A stretch of DNA of 64,000 nt from Chthonomonas calidirosea T49 (GTDB lineage Bacteria > Armatimonadota > Chthonomonadetes > Chthonomonadales > Chthonomonadaceae): positions 2,377,325 to 2,441,324 of the forward strand of contig NC_021487.1 in assembly GCF_000427095.1 (NCBI RefSeq), given 5' to 3'. Both the position numbers and the translations under genes were made by a program. Shown in pieces: positions 7,994 to 16,676 of this stretch; position 1 is the first letter of the stretch, and every line of letters starts with the position of its first letter. Below the pieces are notes generated by a model. The model ran no database searches and was not told the DNA's origin. It saw only the letters and a program-made list of their open reading frames with translations.

Positions 7994-8848
7994 CTAGCGA
8001 TTCTGACCTGCTTGATAGTTGCACTGATCTTGCCAACCGCTAAAGTTCTGGCGCCACATGGTGGGAGTGAGCATGGTACCATTCACATTCACGTCGGGTC
8101 CGATGGGCTGCCATGTGGCCGACCAGGTAAGCGCTTTGGCGTGGCCGTCTGCGAAGACATAGTTTGACATCGCTCGGTTTCTTTGATCCTTTGGAAGCAC
8201 TTCAGCCGATTCCGATGTCCATGTGTTGGGGCCGCGTCCGCTGATGCGTGAATGGCGGTCAAAACCGGCATTATTCGTAAAGTCTATGCACACGCGACCG
8301 TGAATGTCTTCCCAAGTGGAGAGTTGGTTCCACTCCCATCCATCAACACCAGGAACACTCTCTGCGATGAGAATGCAACTTGTCGGTTGATCGAGGGCGG
8401 CAAGCTTCATCGCCGTCCAAGGGCCGTTGGGCAAGTTGCTGATGTTATACCGATAGGACCCTGGAATGACCTCGTTGGGATTTGTGTTTGGGTCGTAATC
8501 GTGCATTGTTCGCGGCAGGCTATACGAATCGGAGGGGCACTGGAATACCTGCTTGTTCTTGATATAGGGCAGAATAACTTCATCCCAACCAGTGTTCCAT
8601 GGATTGCCCCAAGGTTCCCCAACATCCGCCTGATCGTTGAAGAAGGCTTTAGGAAGGTACTCATCATGATCCTGGGTAAACATGGCAATGGCCATTCCAA
8701 GCTCTCTTGCGTTGCTAAGACACGAGATCTCTCTTGCCTTCTCACGCGCTTGCGCGAAGACAGGGAACAGAATCGCTGCAAATATAGCGATTATTGCTAT
8801 AACGACAAGCAACTCAATTAAGGTAAATGCATTCGATCTAGAGTTCAT
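7994..8848 (-). CDS. DUF1559 / H-X9-DG type pseudopilin
   Basis: Protein of 284 residues with a type IV prepilin-like N-terminus: a short basic leader, then [16 protein letters not shown] with Glu at +5 of the processed protein, and [13 protein letters not shown]. The globular part keeps QDHDEYLP and the C-terminal [14 protein letters not shown] segment, the form of the H-X9-DG signature in this family. Proteins like this are exported and probably processed by a PilD-type peptidase; their function is not established. AGGAG lies about 9 nt before ATG 8848. It is preceded, 60 nt upstream on the same strand, by a 73-residue membrane protein that is probably co-transcribed. Confidence 0.9.
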   Translation of the reverse strand: MNSRSNAFTLIELLVVIAIIAIFAAILFPVFAQAREKAREISCLSNARELGMAIAMFTQDHDEYLPKAFFNDQADVGEPWGNPWNTGWDEVILPYIKNKQVFQCPSDSYSLPRTMHDYDPNTNPNEVIPGSYRYNISNLPNGPWTAMKLAALDQPTSCILIAESVPGVDGWEWNQLSTWEDIHGRVCIDFTNNAGFDRHSRISGRGPNTWTSESAEVLPKDQRNRAMSNYVFADGHAKALTWSATWQPIGPDVNVNGTMLTPTMWRQNFSGWQDQCNYQAGQNR

Positions 8849-8908
8849 TATTATTAGCTCCTTTCCTCATTGATAGTAGCGATGCGTTATTAAGGGAAAA
8901 ACTTCGTG

Positions 8909-9130
8909 CTAACGGGTACCGCCATTGTAAGGGTTAGAGGGACGCGGAGGCATATAGCCTCCGGGTTGTCCATAGGTTGGCTTTACAACCGCTCCCGGCG
9001 GGAATTTGCTGGGTGCCCCGTTCGCCGTAAAGACGTAGTAGCCAATTCCTATGAGTACCAGAATGCCGACTACAATGACAGCAACACCCACCCAGCTGGG
9101 TAGCTCGCTTTTGAGTGGAGAACCGCTCAT
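8909..9130 (-). CDS. small single-pass membrane protein
   Basis: Protein of 73 residues: a short polar N-terminus, one transmembrane helix (WVGVAVIVVGILVLIGIGYYVF), and a Gly/Pro/Tyr-rich tail (KPTYGQPGGYMPPRPSNPYN). I know no named family. An excellent ribosome binding site GGAGGTGA ends 6 nt before ATG 9130. Its position directly upstream of the pseudopilin gene suggests a shared transcript, perhaps as an assembly or anchoring partner, but that is inference. Confidence 0.75.
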   Translation of the reverse strand: MSGSPLKSELPSWVGVAVIVVGILVLIGIGYYVFTANGAPSKFPPGAVVKPTYGQPGGYMPPRPSNPYNGGTR

Positions 9131-9177
9131 GTTATTTCACCTCCATTCAGAAGTCTGTATTTGATTCGCGATTACAA

Positions 9178-10197
9178 TTAGGCCGATGCGCGCAAGACGA
9201 GCTCTGTCGGTATCTCCACATGACGTGGGGCGAGCCACTCCCCTGCCTGACTCGCTTGGATGCGCTCTACCAACATCTGCACAGCCAAATCGCAGATTTG
9301 ATCAAGGGGATAGCGGATGGTGGTGAGCGGTGGATCGAATAGAGCAGAAAGTGGCAGGTCATTGCACCCAACGATGGCGATCTCGTGGGGGATACTGATC
9401 CCTCTATGTCGCAAGCCCGCCAAAGCACCTAGTGCGGTCATATCATTAAAACAGAGAAGTGCATCCGGACGATCCGGTTGAGATACTATTTGTTGTACAC
9501 GAGCATAGGCGACATCAACATCGAAAGCCGTTCCGCAGAATGTGTAGATGGTAGGTTCCTGTCCTATGGTTTTCATAAACTCAGTGTAGTATGTCGAGCG
9601 TACATCTCCCTCACGAGCGACGGAATGCTTTGGTGCGAGATAGGCAATACGATGCCGCCCGTGTGCAACGAGATATTCGAGCGCACTGTGTAGCCCTGTT
9701 TGTAGCACAGCAGCCACACTATCTCGTCCAGGAACACCATAACCAATGACCACCGCATTCGCCATATCTGGCTGCTGTACCCTTTCACGAACCTGAGTAG
9801 AGGTTTCGCACCATAGAAGTACCCCATCTGGACGTCTCGAAAGCAAGGCGTCCAGCAGATGTAGGTCGTTTGGTTCATCGGAGCGTCGAGTGGTCAGAAT
9901 GATTTCGTACCCGCGTCGTTCAAGGGCAGCAGAGCAGAGCGCCACCATTCTGGCGAAAAAGGGGTTTTCTACACCGCCGACGAGGAGACCTACAACGTGG
10001 CTTTTGCGTGTACGGAGCTGTTGTGCTGCACGGTTTACCGTATAGCCCAGCTCTTTGGCAGCAGTAAGCACGCGCTTACGGGTCTGTTCTGACACGCGTG
10101 TATTTCCGCGCGTGCCGTTCAGCACACAGGCGGCCGTCGTGTAGTGGACGTTGGCTCGTTTCGCTATTTCACGCAGAGTAGGCTGTTGTGATACCAT
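9178..10197 (-). CDS. LacI-family transcriptional regulator
   Basis: A 339-residue sugar-responsive repressor. Residues 7-55 form the helix-turn-helix and hinge (LREIAKRANVHYTTAACVLNG, LGYTVNRAAQQLRTRKS), followed by a periplasmic-binding-protein-like ligand domain with GLLVGGVENPFFARM, RPDALLCFNDMTALG and the C-terminal PPLTTIRYP block. It is divergent from the epimerase/dehydrogenase operon at 10370, and the 172-nt gap holds its own promoter and a palindromic operator at the transcription start. It is therefore probably autoregulated and controls the divergent operon; the inducer is unknown, perhaps a pentose or hexitol phosphate. Confidence 0.92.
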   Translation of the reverse strand: MVSQQPTLREIAKRANVHYTTAACVLNGTRGNTRVSEQTRKRVLTAAKELGYTVNRAAQQLRTRKSHVVGLLVGGVENPFFARMVALCSAALERRGYEIILTTRRSDEPNDLHLLDALLSRRPDGVLLWCETSTQVRERVQQPDMANAVVIGYGVPGRDSVAAVLQTGLHSALEYLVAHGRHRIAYLAPKHSVAREGDVRSTYYTEFMKTIGQEPTIYTFCGTAFDVDVAYARVQQIVSQPDRPDALLCFNDMTALGALAGLRHRGISIPHEIAIVGCNDLPLSALFDPPLTTIRYPLDQICDLAVQMLVERIQASQAGEWLAPRHVEIPTELVLRASA

Positions 10198-10210
10198 AGG
10201 GCCTCTTGGA

Positions 10211-10230
10211 TTAACCTATCGTTAGGTTAA
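10211..10230. promoter_or_regulatory. LacI-type operator palindrome
   Basis: TTAACCTATCGTTAGGTTAA is an inverted repeat with perfect 8-bp arms around TCGT. It lies between the -10 box (10235-10240) and the start codon of the LacI gene, overlapping the expected +1, the usual place for an autoregulatory operator. Confidence 0.8.
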
Positions 10231-10234
10231 CAAC

Positions 10235-10264
10235 AGTATAGCACCAAATCGCGTCGAGTGTCAA
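10235..10264 (-). promoter_or_regulatory. sigma-70-type promoter of the LacI gene
   Basis: On the minus strand a perfect TTGACA (10264-10259) and TATACT (10240-10235) are separated by 18 nt. The expected +1 falls near 10228, inside the operator. Confidence 0.85.
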
Positions 10265-10280
10265 CAAGGGATTCAAAAAA

Positions 10281-10298
10281 TGTGTATCGTTCGACACA
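10281..10298. promoter_or_regulatory. second palindrome, possible operator for the divergent operon
   Basis: TGTGTATCGTTCGACACA has 5-bp arms (TGTGT/ACACA) and shares the central ATCGTT with the operator at 10211-10230. It lies between the two divergent genes, on the side of the epimerase operon. Weaker symmetry makes it tentative. Confidence 0.4.
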
Positions 10299-10369
10299 TA
10301 CTATCCGCTGCCGTTAAAACGTTCTACAAGCTATCAGAGGGTATAACATAACTGTAGTCAAAGCGCAAG

Positions 10370-12103
10370 ATGCTAGTGAAACACATGAAAAACGCCAAAA
10401 ACGTTCAGGCGCCGCTTGAACCGCGCCCAAAGTCCTCCAACCCTACTTCTCTCTCCCTAGCCTTAGGAGTAAAAACCGATCCGATAGAGTATCGGTACTC
10501 TTTTCAATGGCTCTTTCGCCTCCTGCAAGAGGAGGATATCCACCTCGTACAGCTTGGTACCTTTTTCGAACTTTATCACTTGCCGGATGATGCTTTTCTC
10601 CAACTGCGCGCCGAAGCGGAGGCACATGGCGTTTGTATCCGCAGCCTTTTTACCGCACATCGAGAACTCGGCGGCTTCTTTCGGAAGGAGGCAGGGTATG
10701 AGCAGGTTGCAAGGCGTTGTTATGAACGACTCATCGAGGTAGGTGCCCTGCTCGGTGCCTTGTCTGTGGGCTCCAACCCTGGCGCCGTTATGCGAGATGA
10801 GATTGACTTCAAGCCTGATGGTCTCGCTCGTTATATACGCCATATGAAGGAGCTTATGCACTACGCCTATGAAAAGGGAGTGCGCTGGCTTACCATTGAG
10901 CCGATGTCGTGTCTTGCCGAGCCACCCGCGACGCCGGAAGAGATTCGTTATCTCGCTGAGGAGCTCAACGCCTACCATGCTGCCCATCTTTCCAGCACGG
11001 CCCGGGTAGGCTATTGTGTGGACATCGCCCATGCTTACATAGACAAGAAAGGCGCTTTGTGCTATACGCCGCAGGCTCTCTTCGAGGCCGCCCTGCCAGC
11101 CCTCTACGAGATCCACCTTAAAAACACCGATGCCAGCTTCGCCGCAACCTTCGGGTTCTCGGAGGAGGAACGTCTTCGTGGCGTGATCGAGATCGCTACC
11201 TTTCGCGATCTGCTCTATCAGCATGCGCATCATCTTCCCGTCTCCGAGGTGGTAGGCTACCTCGAGATCAGCGGGCCTAAACGCGGACGAGACTATACCG
11301 ACCCACTTCTGGAATCCCAGCTGCGTAGCTCGCTACGCTATCTCAAGAAACACTTCACCGCCCGTCCTTCAGAGGCCGTCCTTTCGCCGACACCTTCGCG
11401 AACCGTGCGCGTTGCGCCCTCCATGATGTGTGCTGACCAGGCCCATCTTGCCGATGAGGTGCGCGAACTGGAGATGCTGGGTGTAGACTGGCTCCATATG
11501 GATATTATGGACACCCATTTTGTGCCCAACATGCCCCTTGGTCTCACCACGGTAGAGCATTTGCGCTCTTTAACCCGTCTTCCCTTTGATGTCCATCTCA
11601 TGGTGGAGCATAACGAGCTCTTTATCGAGCGATTGGCAAAGATAGGGGTTCAATCCATCTCCGTACATGCCGAGTCCACACGGCATCTCGATCGGGTGCT
11701 TAGTCTCATTCGCGCCCACGGAATTCAGGCCGGTGTGGCGTTAAACCCGGCAACCCCGCTCTCCGCCCTCGAATACGTGCGAGAGCTGATAGATTTTGTG
11801 CTTATCATGACGGTGAACCCAGGTTTTGCTGGGCAGCTGCTGACCGCCTCGGCCATCCGCAAGATAGAGGATTGTCGCCGCTGGCTCGATGAGAGAGGTT
11901 TGTCGCAACTGCCGATTCAAGTGGATGGCAATGTAAGTTTTACCAACATTGCTCGCATGGTGGCTGCAGGCGCCGATATCCTCGTTGTCGGTTCTAGCAG
12001 CCTCTTTGCTTCGGAACGGCCACGTCTAGAAAATATGCGTCGAATTGAACAGGCCATTGAGGAAGGGATGAGACTACGCCAAGAGAGATCGCGAAAGCCA
12101 TGA
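10370..12103 (+). CDS. fusion of a sugar-phosphate isomerase-like TIM barrel and ribulose-phosphate 3-epimerase
   Basis: A 577-residue protein with two TIM-barrel halves. Residues about 35-335 resemble the xylose-isomerase-like/AP-endonuclease-2 family (IolE, hexulose-phosphate isomerase type), with YEKGVRWLTIEPMS, VGYCVDIAHAY and YEIHLKNTDA as likely metal-site strands. Residues about 345-570 are a complete ribulose-phosphate 3-epimerase: VAPSMMCADQ, the metal-binding H and D in WLHMDIMDTHFVPN, DVHLMVEH, MTVNPGFAGQ and the catalytic Asp in QVDGNVS. Normally these are separate proteins. The start is unsure because no good ribosome binding site precedes ATG 10370; ATG 10385 is an alternative. 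The next gene starts within its stop codon (ATGA), so the two are coupled. Together they suggest conversion of a polyol or keto-sugar phosphate into the pentose phosphate pathway. Confidence 0.85.
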   Translation: MLVKHMKNAKNVQAPLEPRPKSSNPTSLSLALGVKTDPIEYRYSFQWLFRLLQEEDIHLVQLGTFFELYHLPDDAFLQLRAEAEAHGVCIRSLFTAHRELGGFFRKEAGYEQVARRCYERLIEVGALLGALSVGSNPGAVMRDEIDFKPDGLARYIRHMKELMHYAYEKGVRWLTIEPMSCLAEPPATPEEIRYLAEELNAYHAAHLSSTARVGYCVDIAHAYIDKKGALCYTPQALFEAALPALYEIHLKNTDASFAATFGFSEEERLRGVIEIATFRDLLYQHAHHLPVSEVVGYLEISGPKRGRDYTDPLLESQLRSSLRYLKKHFTARPSEAVLSPTPSRTVRVAPSMMCADQAHLADEVRELEMLGVDWLHMDIMDTHFVPNMPLGLTTVEHLRSLTRLPFDVHLMVEHNELFIERLAKIGVQSISVHAESTRHLDRVLSLIRAHGIQAGVALNPATPLSALEYVRELIDFVLIMTVNPGFAGQLLTASAIRKIEDCRRWLDERGLSQLPIQVDGNVSFTNIARMVAAGADILVVGSSSLFASERPRLENMRRIEQAIEEGMRLRQERSRKP

Positions 12104-13155
12104 CAACTATGCATGCCCTTGTGCTCCACCAAGTTGGGGATGTGCGTTACGAGCCGATACCCTGTCCAGAGCCGGGCCCAGGCCAGGTAAGGATAAGGGT
12201 AGGCTATTGTGGGGTCTGCGGATCGGACATTCCACGGCTCTTCGAGAAAGGCACCTACCGATTTCCGTTGGTGTGCGGCCATGAGTTCGCCGGCACCGTT
12301 GATCTCTGCGGCCCTGATGTAGAGGGGTTTGAAAAAGGACAAGCGGTAACCGTTTTCCCACTCATCTGGTGTGGTCGCTGTTCTGCTTGTGAGAGAGGGA
12401 ACTACGCGCAGTGCTTCGATTATAGCTATCTTGGCTCGCGTGAGAACGGAGCCTTCGCAGAATACGTTGTGGCGCCTGCCTGCAATCTCCTGCCGGTGCC
12501 TGAAGGGGTATCGCTGGAAGAGGCTGCAATGACCGAGCCGGCTGCCGTTGCCCTTCATGCGCTTCGGCGCACCGGTCGAAACCTCACCGGGCTTACTGTG
12601 GCGGTTTTCGGTTGCGGCCCCATTGGGCTGCTCGCGGCGCTCTGGGCGCGTTTAGGAGGAGCGGCGAAAATCCTCTTGTTCGATGTTGTAGAAGAGAAGC
12701 TCTCTTTGGCGAGAGGCTTGGGCTTTGCAAGGGTCTTTTCAACAAAGGAGGAAGATCCCGTAAGACGCATCGAGATAGAGACGATGGCACAGGGGGCCGA
12801 TATCTGCATCGAGGCCGCCGGTGTGCCGGCTACGTTGATTCAAGCCTGTAGCGCCTGTGGGCGGGGTGGACATGTTGTGTTGCTGGGTAACCCGGCCACC
12901 GACGTGGTGCTGTCGGCACCGCTTCTTTCGCAGATGATGCGCCGTGAGGTCACGGTGGTTGGTACGTGGAACTCGGAGTATGGCGTTTACACCACCTCGG
13001 ACGACTGGCACACCACGCTCTCCGCAATGGCCACCGGGCAGTTCAACGTGAAACCCCTGATCTCACACAAAGTGCCATTGGTGCAGGCGGTAGAGATGTT
13101 GCAGGCGATGCATCAACGAAGAGTTCATTCAGTTAAAGTGCTTATCGCGCCGTAG
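12100..13155 (+). CDS. zinc-dependent medium-chain polyol dehydrogenase (GatD/sorbitol dehydrogenase-like)
   Basis: A 351-residue NAD(P)-dependent dehydrogenase. The GroES-like domain carries the catalytic-zinc Cys in CGVCGSD and the GHEFAG motif, and the structural zinc loop CGRCSACERGNYAQC. The Rossmann fold follows with VAVFGCGPIGLLAA. Similarity is greatest to galactitol-1-phosphate or sorbitol-type dehydrogenases as judged by motif spacing; the substrate is inferred. It overlaps the fusion epimerase gene by 4 nt, so both enzymes are made together, probably under the LacI regulator at 9178-10197. Confidence 0.88.
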   Translation: MTTMHALVLHQVGDVRYEPIPCPEPGPGQVRIRVGYCGVCGSDIPRLFEKGTYRFPLVCGHEFAGTVDLCGPDVEGFEKGQAVTVFPLIWCGRCSACERGNYAQCFDYSYLGSRENGAFAEYVVAPACNLLPVPEGVSLEEAAMTEPAAVALHALRRTGRNLTGLTVAVFGCGPIGLLAALWARLGGAAKILLFDVVEEKLSLARGLGFARVFSTKEEDPVRRIEIETMAQGADICIEAAGVPATLIQACSACGRGGHVVLLGNPATDVVLSAPLLSQMMRREVTVVGTWNSEYGVYTTSDDWHTTLSAMATGQFNVKPLISHKVPLVQAVEMLQAMHQRRVHSVKVLIAP

Positions 13156-13211
13156 GATCATGGGGAGAAGAACGAGTTTAGGTCCACAATTGCTTGCAAC
13201 TACACAAACAG

Positions 13212-13250
13212 TTTAGGTCTTCCCCACCCAACCAAAGGGGAAGACCTAAA
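13212..13250. terminator. bidirectional hairpin between convergent genes
   Basis: TTTAGGTCTTCCCC (13212-13225) pairs perfectly with GGGGAAGACCTAAA (13237-13250), 14 bp with an 11-nt loop. Its location between convergent transcripts suits a shared terminator, although no long T-run follows. Confidence 0.7.
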
Positions 13251-13305
13251 ATCAACACCCAAACCCAATCTATTCAAGAAGCAATTTCCTGTACGCAAGC
13301 GATCG

Positions 13306-13833
13306 TTAGGAAGTTCCTGGTTCGCTTTTTTCCAACTTGAGAGCTTCCGGAAGGGCTTGGCGAAGGCGTGCGTAAGTGTTTTCTAGTCGTTCAGGGATAA
13401 CGCGAATACCAGACACCGCTGTCATGAAGTTAGTATCTCCGTTCCAGCGTGGAACGATATGCCAGTGGAGATGGTTCGCAATGCCGGCTCCAGCTACGCG
13501 CCCAATGTTAAGTCCGGTATTAAACCCCTCTGGATGATAGGCGATCTGCAGAAGCCGCAGGCTTAGCCGGATGAGTTTCATCGTATCGAGAAGCTCTTCG
13601 TCGGTATAGTCTTCCATCGAGGTGGTGTGTCGAAAGGGTACCACCATGAGATGCCCATTGCTATAGGGAAAGGCGTTGAGAATGAGAAAGCCATGGGAAC
13701 TTCGATGCACGATGAGATTGTCGGCATCATGTGCTTCGCCTTGGGCGGGAAAGTCGCAAAAGATACACTGCTCTGACTTTCCCGCCGCTTCAATGTATTG
13801 CAGCCTCCAGGGCGCCCATATCTGCTCGATCAT
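13306..13833 (-). CDS. HIT-family nucleotide hydrolase/phosphorylase
   Basis: A 175-residue histidine-triad protein. The catalytic triad reads HLHWH (residues 121-125) after GRVAGAGIAN, and an N-terminal CIFC pair (23-26) with downstream His residues forms the zinc site found in Ap4A-type HIT enzymes. Likely reaction: cleavage of dinucleoside polyphosphates or AMP conjugates. It starts 4 nt after the oxidoreductase gene with no visible ribosome binding site, so it is probably translated by coupling within one transcript. Confidence 0.88.
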   Translation of the reverse strand: MIEQIWAPWRLQYIEAAGKSEQCIFCDFPAQGEAHDADNLIVHRSSHGFLILNAFPYSNGHLMVVPFRHTTSMEDYTDEELLDTMKLIRLSLRLLQIAYHPEGFNTGLNIGRVAGAGIANHLHWHIVPRWNGDTNFMTAVSGIRVIPERLENTYARLRQALPEALKLEKSEPGTS

Positions 13834-13837
13834 GCCG

Positions 13838-15004
13838 TTACTTTTCAGGTTTGGTCCATTGTCGTGTCTCGCAGGAACGTTCTACGGCTGAGAGCACAGC
13901 TTGGTTCCTATAGCCGTCTTCGAAGTTAGGGGTAAATGGGGTTCCACGCACGATGGCCAAGAGGAAGTCGTGCACAAGATTAATGAAGGTATGCTCGTAG
14001 CCGATGATATGGGCAACCGGCCAATAGGCGCTCATATAGGGCATAAAGCTTTCGGTGGACTGAACTAGGTGGAAGCCCTGAACGCCCTGGGGGTCATCGG
14101 TAAGATAGATTTCGAACTCGTTCATGCGCTCTTGATTAAAGACGATGGAGCCTTTTTCTCCATTGATTTCCCACCGATGATAGTTTTTGCGCCCCGGAGC
14201 AAGGCGGGTGGCTTCGAAAGTGGCAGTCGCGCCGTTTTCTAGTCGGGCGAGAAATGCCGTCACGTCATCTACGGTCACTTCTCCCATATCCTGAGCGGCT
14301 TTAAAACCGGCCAGGCCTCCTTCGGTATCGGCAAGGAGGGGGCGTTTTTTGATAAACGTCTCTTGAAGCCCAATGACTTCGGCGAACTCGGTGCCCATAA
14401 CGAATCGAGCGGTATCTATGAGGTGGCCGTTCAGGTCGCCATGCGAGCCGCTACCGGCAATGCTTTTATCAAGACGCCATACGAGGGGCACGTTGGGGTC
14501 TACAATCCAGTCTTGGAGGTAGGTAGCACGGAAATGGCGCACTTTGCCGATGCGCCCCTCTCGCACGAGTTGAGCAATGTAGGCCACAGCTGGTACAAAG
14601 CGATAGTTATGGCAGATCCCGTGAACGAGACCGCTCTTTTTAGCGAGCTCATAGGAGGCACGTGCGTCCTCTAGAGTGGTGGCAAGCGGCTTTTCACAGA
14701 GCACATGTTTGCCTGCTTTCAAAGCTGCTTGGGCGATCTGGGCGTGGGTATTATTAGGAGTTCCGATGTCTATAATATCAATATCATTTCGTGCCACCAC
14801 ATCTTCCCAGTTTGTGGCGTACTCTTGCCACCCGAAGCGCTCTTGAGCAGCCCGTACTTTCTGTTCATGACGTCCGCATATCACCTTGAGGACGGGTTCG
14901 ACCTCGATATCGAAAAAGCGTGCTACCTGCCGATAGGCGTTGCTATGCGCTTTGCCCATGAACTGGTAGCCGATAAGGGCGACATTGAGCTGTTTTTTCG
15001 CCAT
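13838..15004 (-). CDS. Gfo/Idh/MocA-family oxidoreductase
   Basis: A 388-residue NAD(P)-dependent sugar oxidoreductase. The Rossmann fold begins at NVALIGYQFMGKAHSNAY; the family signature EKPLA appears in GKHVLCEKPLATT; the substrate side shows GSHGDLNGHLIDTARFVMG, whose Asp/His pair is catalytic in relatives. A GGAGGT box lies 9 nt before ATG 15004. Members oxidise inositols, glucosides or similar sugars; the substrate is unknown here. It precedes the HIT gene by 4 nt. Confidence 0.88.
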   Translation of the reverse strand: MAKKQLNVALIGYQFMGKAHSNAYRQVARFFDIEVEPVLKVICGRHEQKVRAAQERFGWQEYATNWEDVVARNDIDIIDIGTPNNTHAQIAQAALKAGKHVLCEKPLATTLEDARASYELAKKSGLVHGICHNYRFVPAVAYIAQLVREGRIGKVRHFRATYLQDWIVDPNVPLVWRLDKSIAGSGSHGDLNGHLIDTARFVMGTEFAEVIGLQETFIKKRPLLADTEGGLAGFKAAQDMGEVTVDDVTAFLARLENGATATFEATRLAPGRKNYHRWEINGEKGSIVFNQERMNEFEIYLTDDPQGVQGFHLVQSTESFMPYMSAYWPVAHIIGYEHTFINLVHDFLLAIVRGTPFTPNFEDGYRNQAVLSAVERSCETRQWTKPEK

Positions 15005-15232
15005 AGGTTTTTTACCTCCGATGCTGAAGTAAAGGAATGGATTTTCCCGCTTTCTAAGCTTTACATTTCGCCAAAGGAACGGACGATTCCTTTTGTTAGG
15101 GAAACAGATCGTTTGGTCTTCTCGCGATTATCAAGGGAAATCGCTAGCGTTTTTGGGCGCAACAACAACTGCCTCCCACTCTTTGTCGGGAAGCCCAATG
15201 TCATCCCCAAGATCCACTCAAAGGCTATACGA

Positions 15233-15850
15233 TTAGCGTGGTTGTGGTGGCAGCTCCGCACGCCCTAGGCACCACTCTTCGACCCAAGGCCACTTGCCGT
15301 AGCCGTAGTAGGGGCTAATGTGGCCAGCCCCCTCAAGTTTGTAAATGGGGATGCCGAGAGCCTGCGCTAGGCCAGCGCTTTGATCGAAGGTGGCGTAGTC
15401 GTCGTTATCAGAGGCAACGAGAACGGTTTGCGGGCAAACAGCGTGTAACACCCCCGGGTAGATAGGCAGTGGATAGAAACTGGTGACGCCGGCAGGAGCC
15501 TCTGTGGGTGGGGCTTGTGGCATGATATAGGGAGGAGCTACCAACAAAACCCGTTCCGCAATAGGGTCGGCATCCGTTCCGCAACTGCTTACGAGGTGGA
15601 TCCAGGCGATACAACCAAGGCTGTGGGCTACTACGGTGAGCGGCTCTCCCACGTGGTGGTCACGAATCATGCCGATTTCGCGACGGATCGCGCTGAGCCA
15701 CGCATTCAGCTCAGGAGCACTCGGATTGGGCATTTCGGGATAGTACACCGGAACCTGTTCAGCAGTTAGCCGTTCATATAGGTGCTCTTGCCAGTGCTCT
15801 GGTGCATTGCCACCCCAGCCATGTAAGATCAGCACAACGCGATTTTCCAT
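15233..15850 (-). CDS. RBBP9/YdeN-type alpha/beta hydrolase
   Basis: A 205-residue serine hydrolase of the small RBBP9 class. It begins with LILHGWGGNAPEHWQEHL, has the nucleophile elbow AHSLGC, an acid in ASDNDDY, and the His in GAGHISPYYGYGKWP, a pattern typical of this group. Substrates are usually unknown. GGAGG lies 5 nt before ATG 15850. No operon partner is apparent; the 228-nt gap downstream holds nothing I can assign. Confidence 0.82.
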   Translation of the reverse strand: MENRVVLILHGWGGNAPEHWQEHLYERLTAEQVPVYYPEMPNPSAPELNAWLSAIRREIGMIRDHHVGEPLTVVAHSLGCIAWIHLVSSCGTDADPIAERVLLVAPPYIMPQAPPTEAPAGVTSFYPLPIYPGVLHAVCPQTVLVASDNDDYATFDQSAGLAQALGIPIYKLEGAGHISPYYGYGKWPWVEEWCLGRAELPPQPR

Positions 15851-16136
15851 GTTCTCCTCCGTTTTGAAGGGCCTGTTGCTTCTCGAAGAGAAGAAGACCC
15901 CATTCGAGTTCTATTGTATTTTTTTGAAGCGCTCAATCTCCTGACACTCTCTCAAAAGACGTTGGCGAAGCGCGGAAACCACAAACGACCGGAGGCCGAA
16001 GACCTCTGTTTTAGCTATGTTGGTAAGCTTTTAAAGATCAAGGCAATACGGGATGGAATTCGTACAGACTACGAAACAGTTACGCCGTTGGTGTCGCTCT
16101 TTCCTGCTTCTTTTTTAAAACCGCTCTATTCGGGGT

Positions 16137-16625
16137 TCACTCGCGACCGGCTGCTTGACGAAGGGCTTCCCTTTCTCGGTCGCGCTCAGCGATACTTTCG
16201 CGTTTATCGTAGAGTTTCTTTCCGCGCGCTAGGGCAATCTCCACTTTTGCAAAACCGCGTTCAAAGAAAATGGAGAGCGGGATAATGGTGAGGCCTTTCT
16301 GTTCGGCGGCAGCGCGCAAACGTTCGATTTCATAACGATGGAGGAGAAGTTTTCTCCGGCGTTTGGGGTCGGTATTATAGCGATTGCCCTGCTCATAGGG
16401 GGAGATATGCATGTTATAGAGCCAGGCTTCACCGTTCTCGATTTTGCAGAAGGCGTCCTGAAAGTTCACGCGGCCGGCTCGAAGCGGCTTCACTTCGGTG
16501 CCAACCAGCGCGATACCGGCCTCGTAGGTCTCACCGATCTCATAGTCGTGGCGAGCACGACGATTGACCGCAACCACCTGGCGGGACTTTGTGTTTTGGG
16601 AAGCCGTCTTGGTCTGTTTGCTCAT
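16137..16625 (-). CDS. smpB: SsrA-binding protein SmpB
   Basis: Trans-translation factor that loads tmRNA on stalled ribosomes. The 162-residue length is normal. Diagnostic segments are VNRRARHDYEIGETYEAGI, VKPLRAGRVNFQDAFCKIENGEAWLYNMHISPYEQGN, and the basic C-terminal tail ARGKKLYDKRESIAERDRER that enters the mRNA channel. I looked for the tmRNA gene in the adjacent 286-nt gap (15851-16136) and did not recognise one there. Confidence 0.97.
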   Translation of the reverse strand: MSKQTKTASQNTKSRQVVAVNRRARHDYEIGETYEAGIALVGTEVKPLRAGRVNFQDAFCKIENGEAWLYNMHISPYEQGNRYNTDPKRRRKLLLHRYEIERLRAAAEQKGLTIIPLSIFFERGFAKVEIALARGKKLYDKRESIAERDREREALRQAAGRE

Positions 16626-16676
16626 TTTTCGCCCTCAGCAACGCTAGTTAAAATTGTAGTATACCTAAGCTCTTGG

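Noticed and set aside
15851-16136. tmRNA gene next to smpB
   Set aside because: No tag-peptide reading frame or tRNA-like ends could be recognised in the gap.
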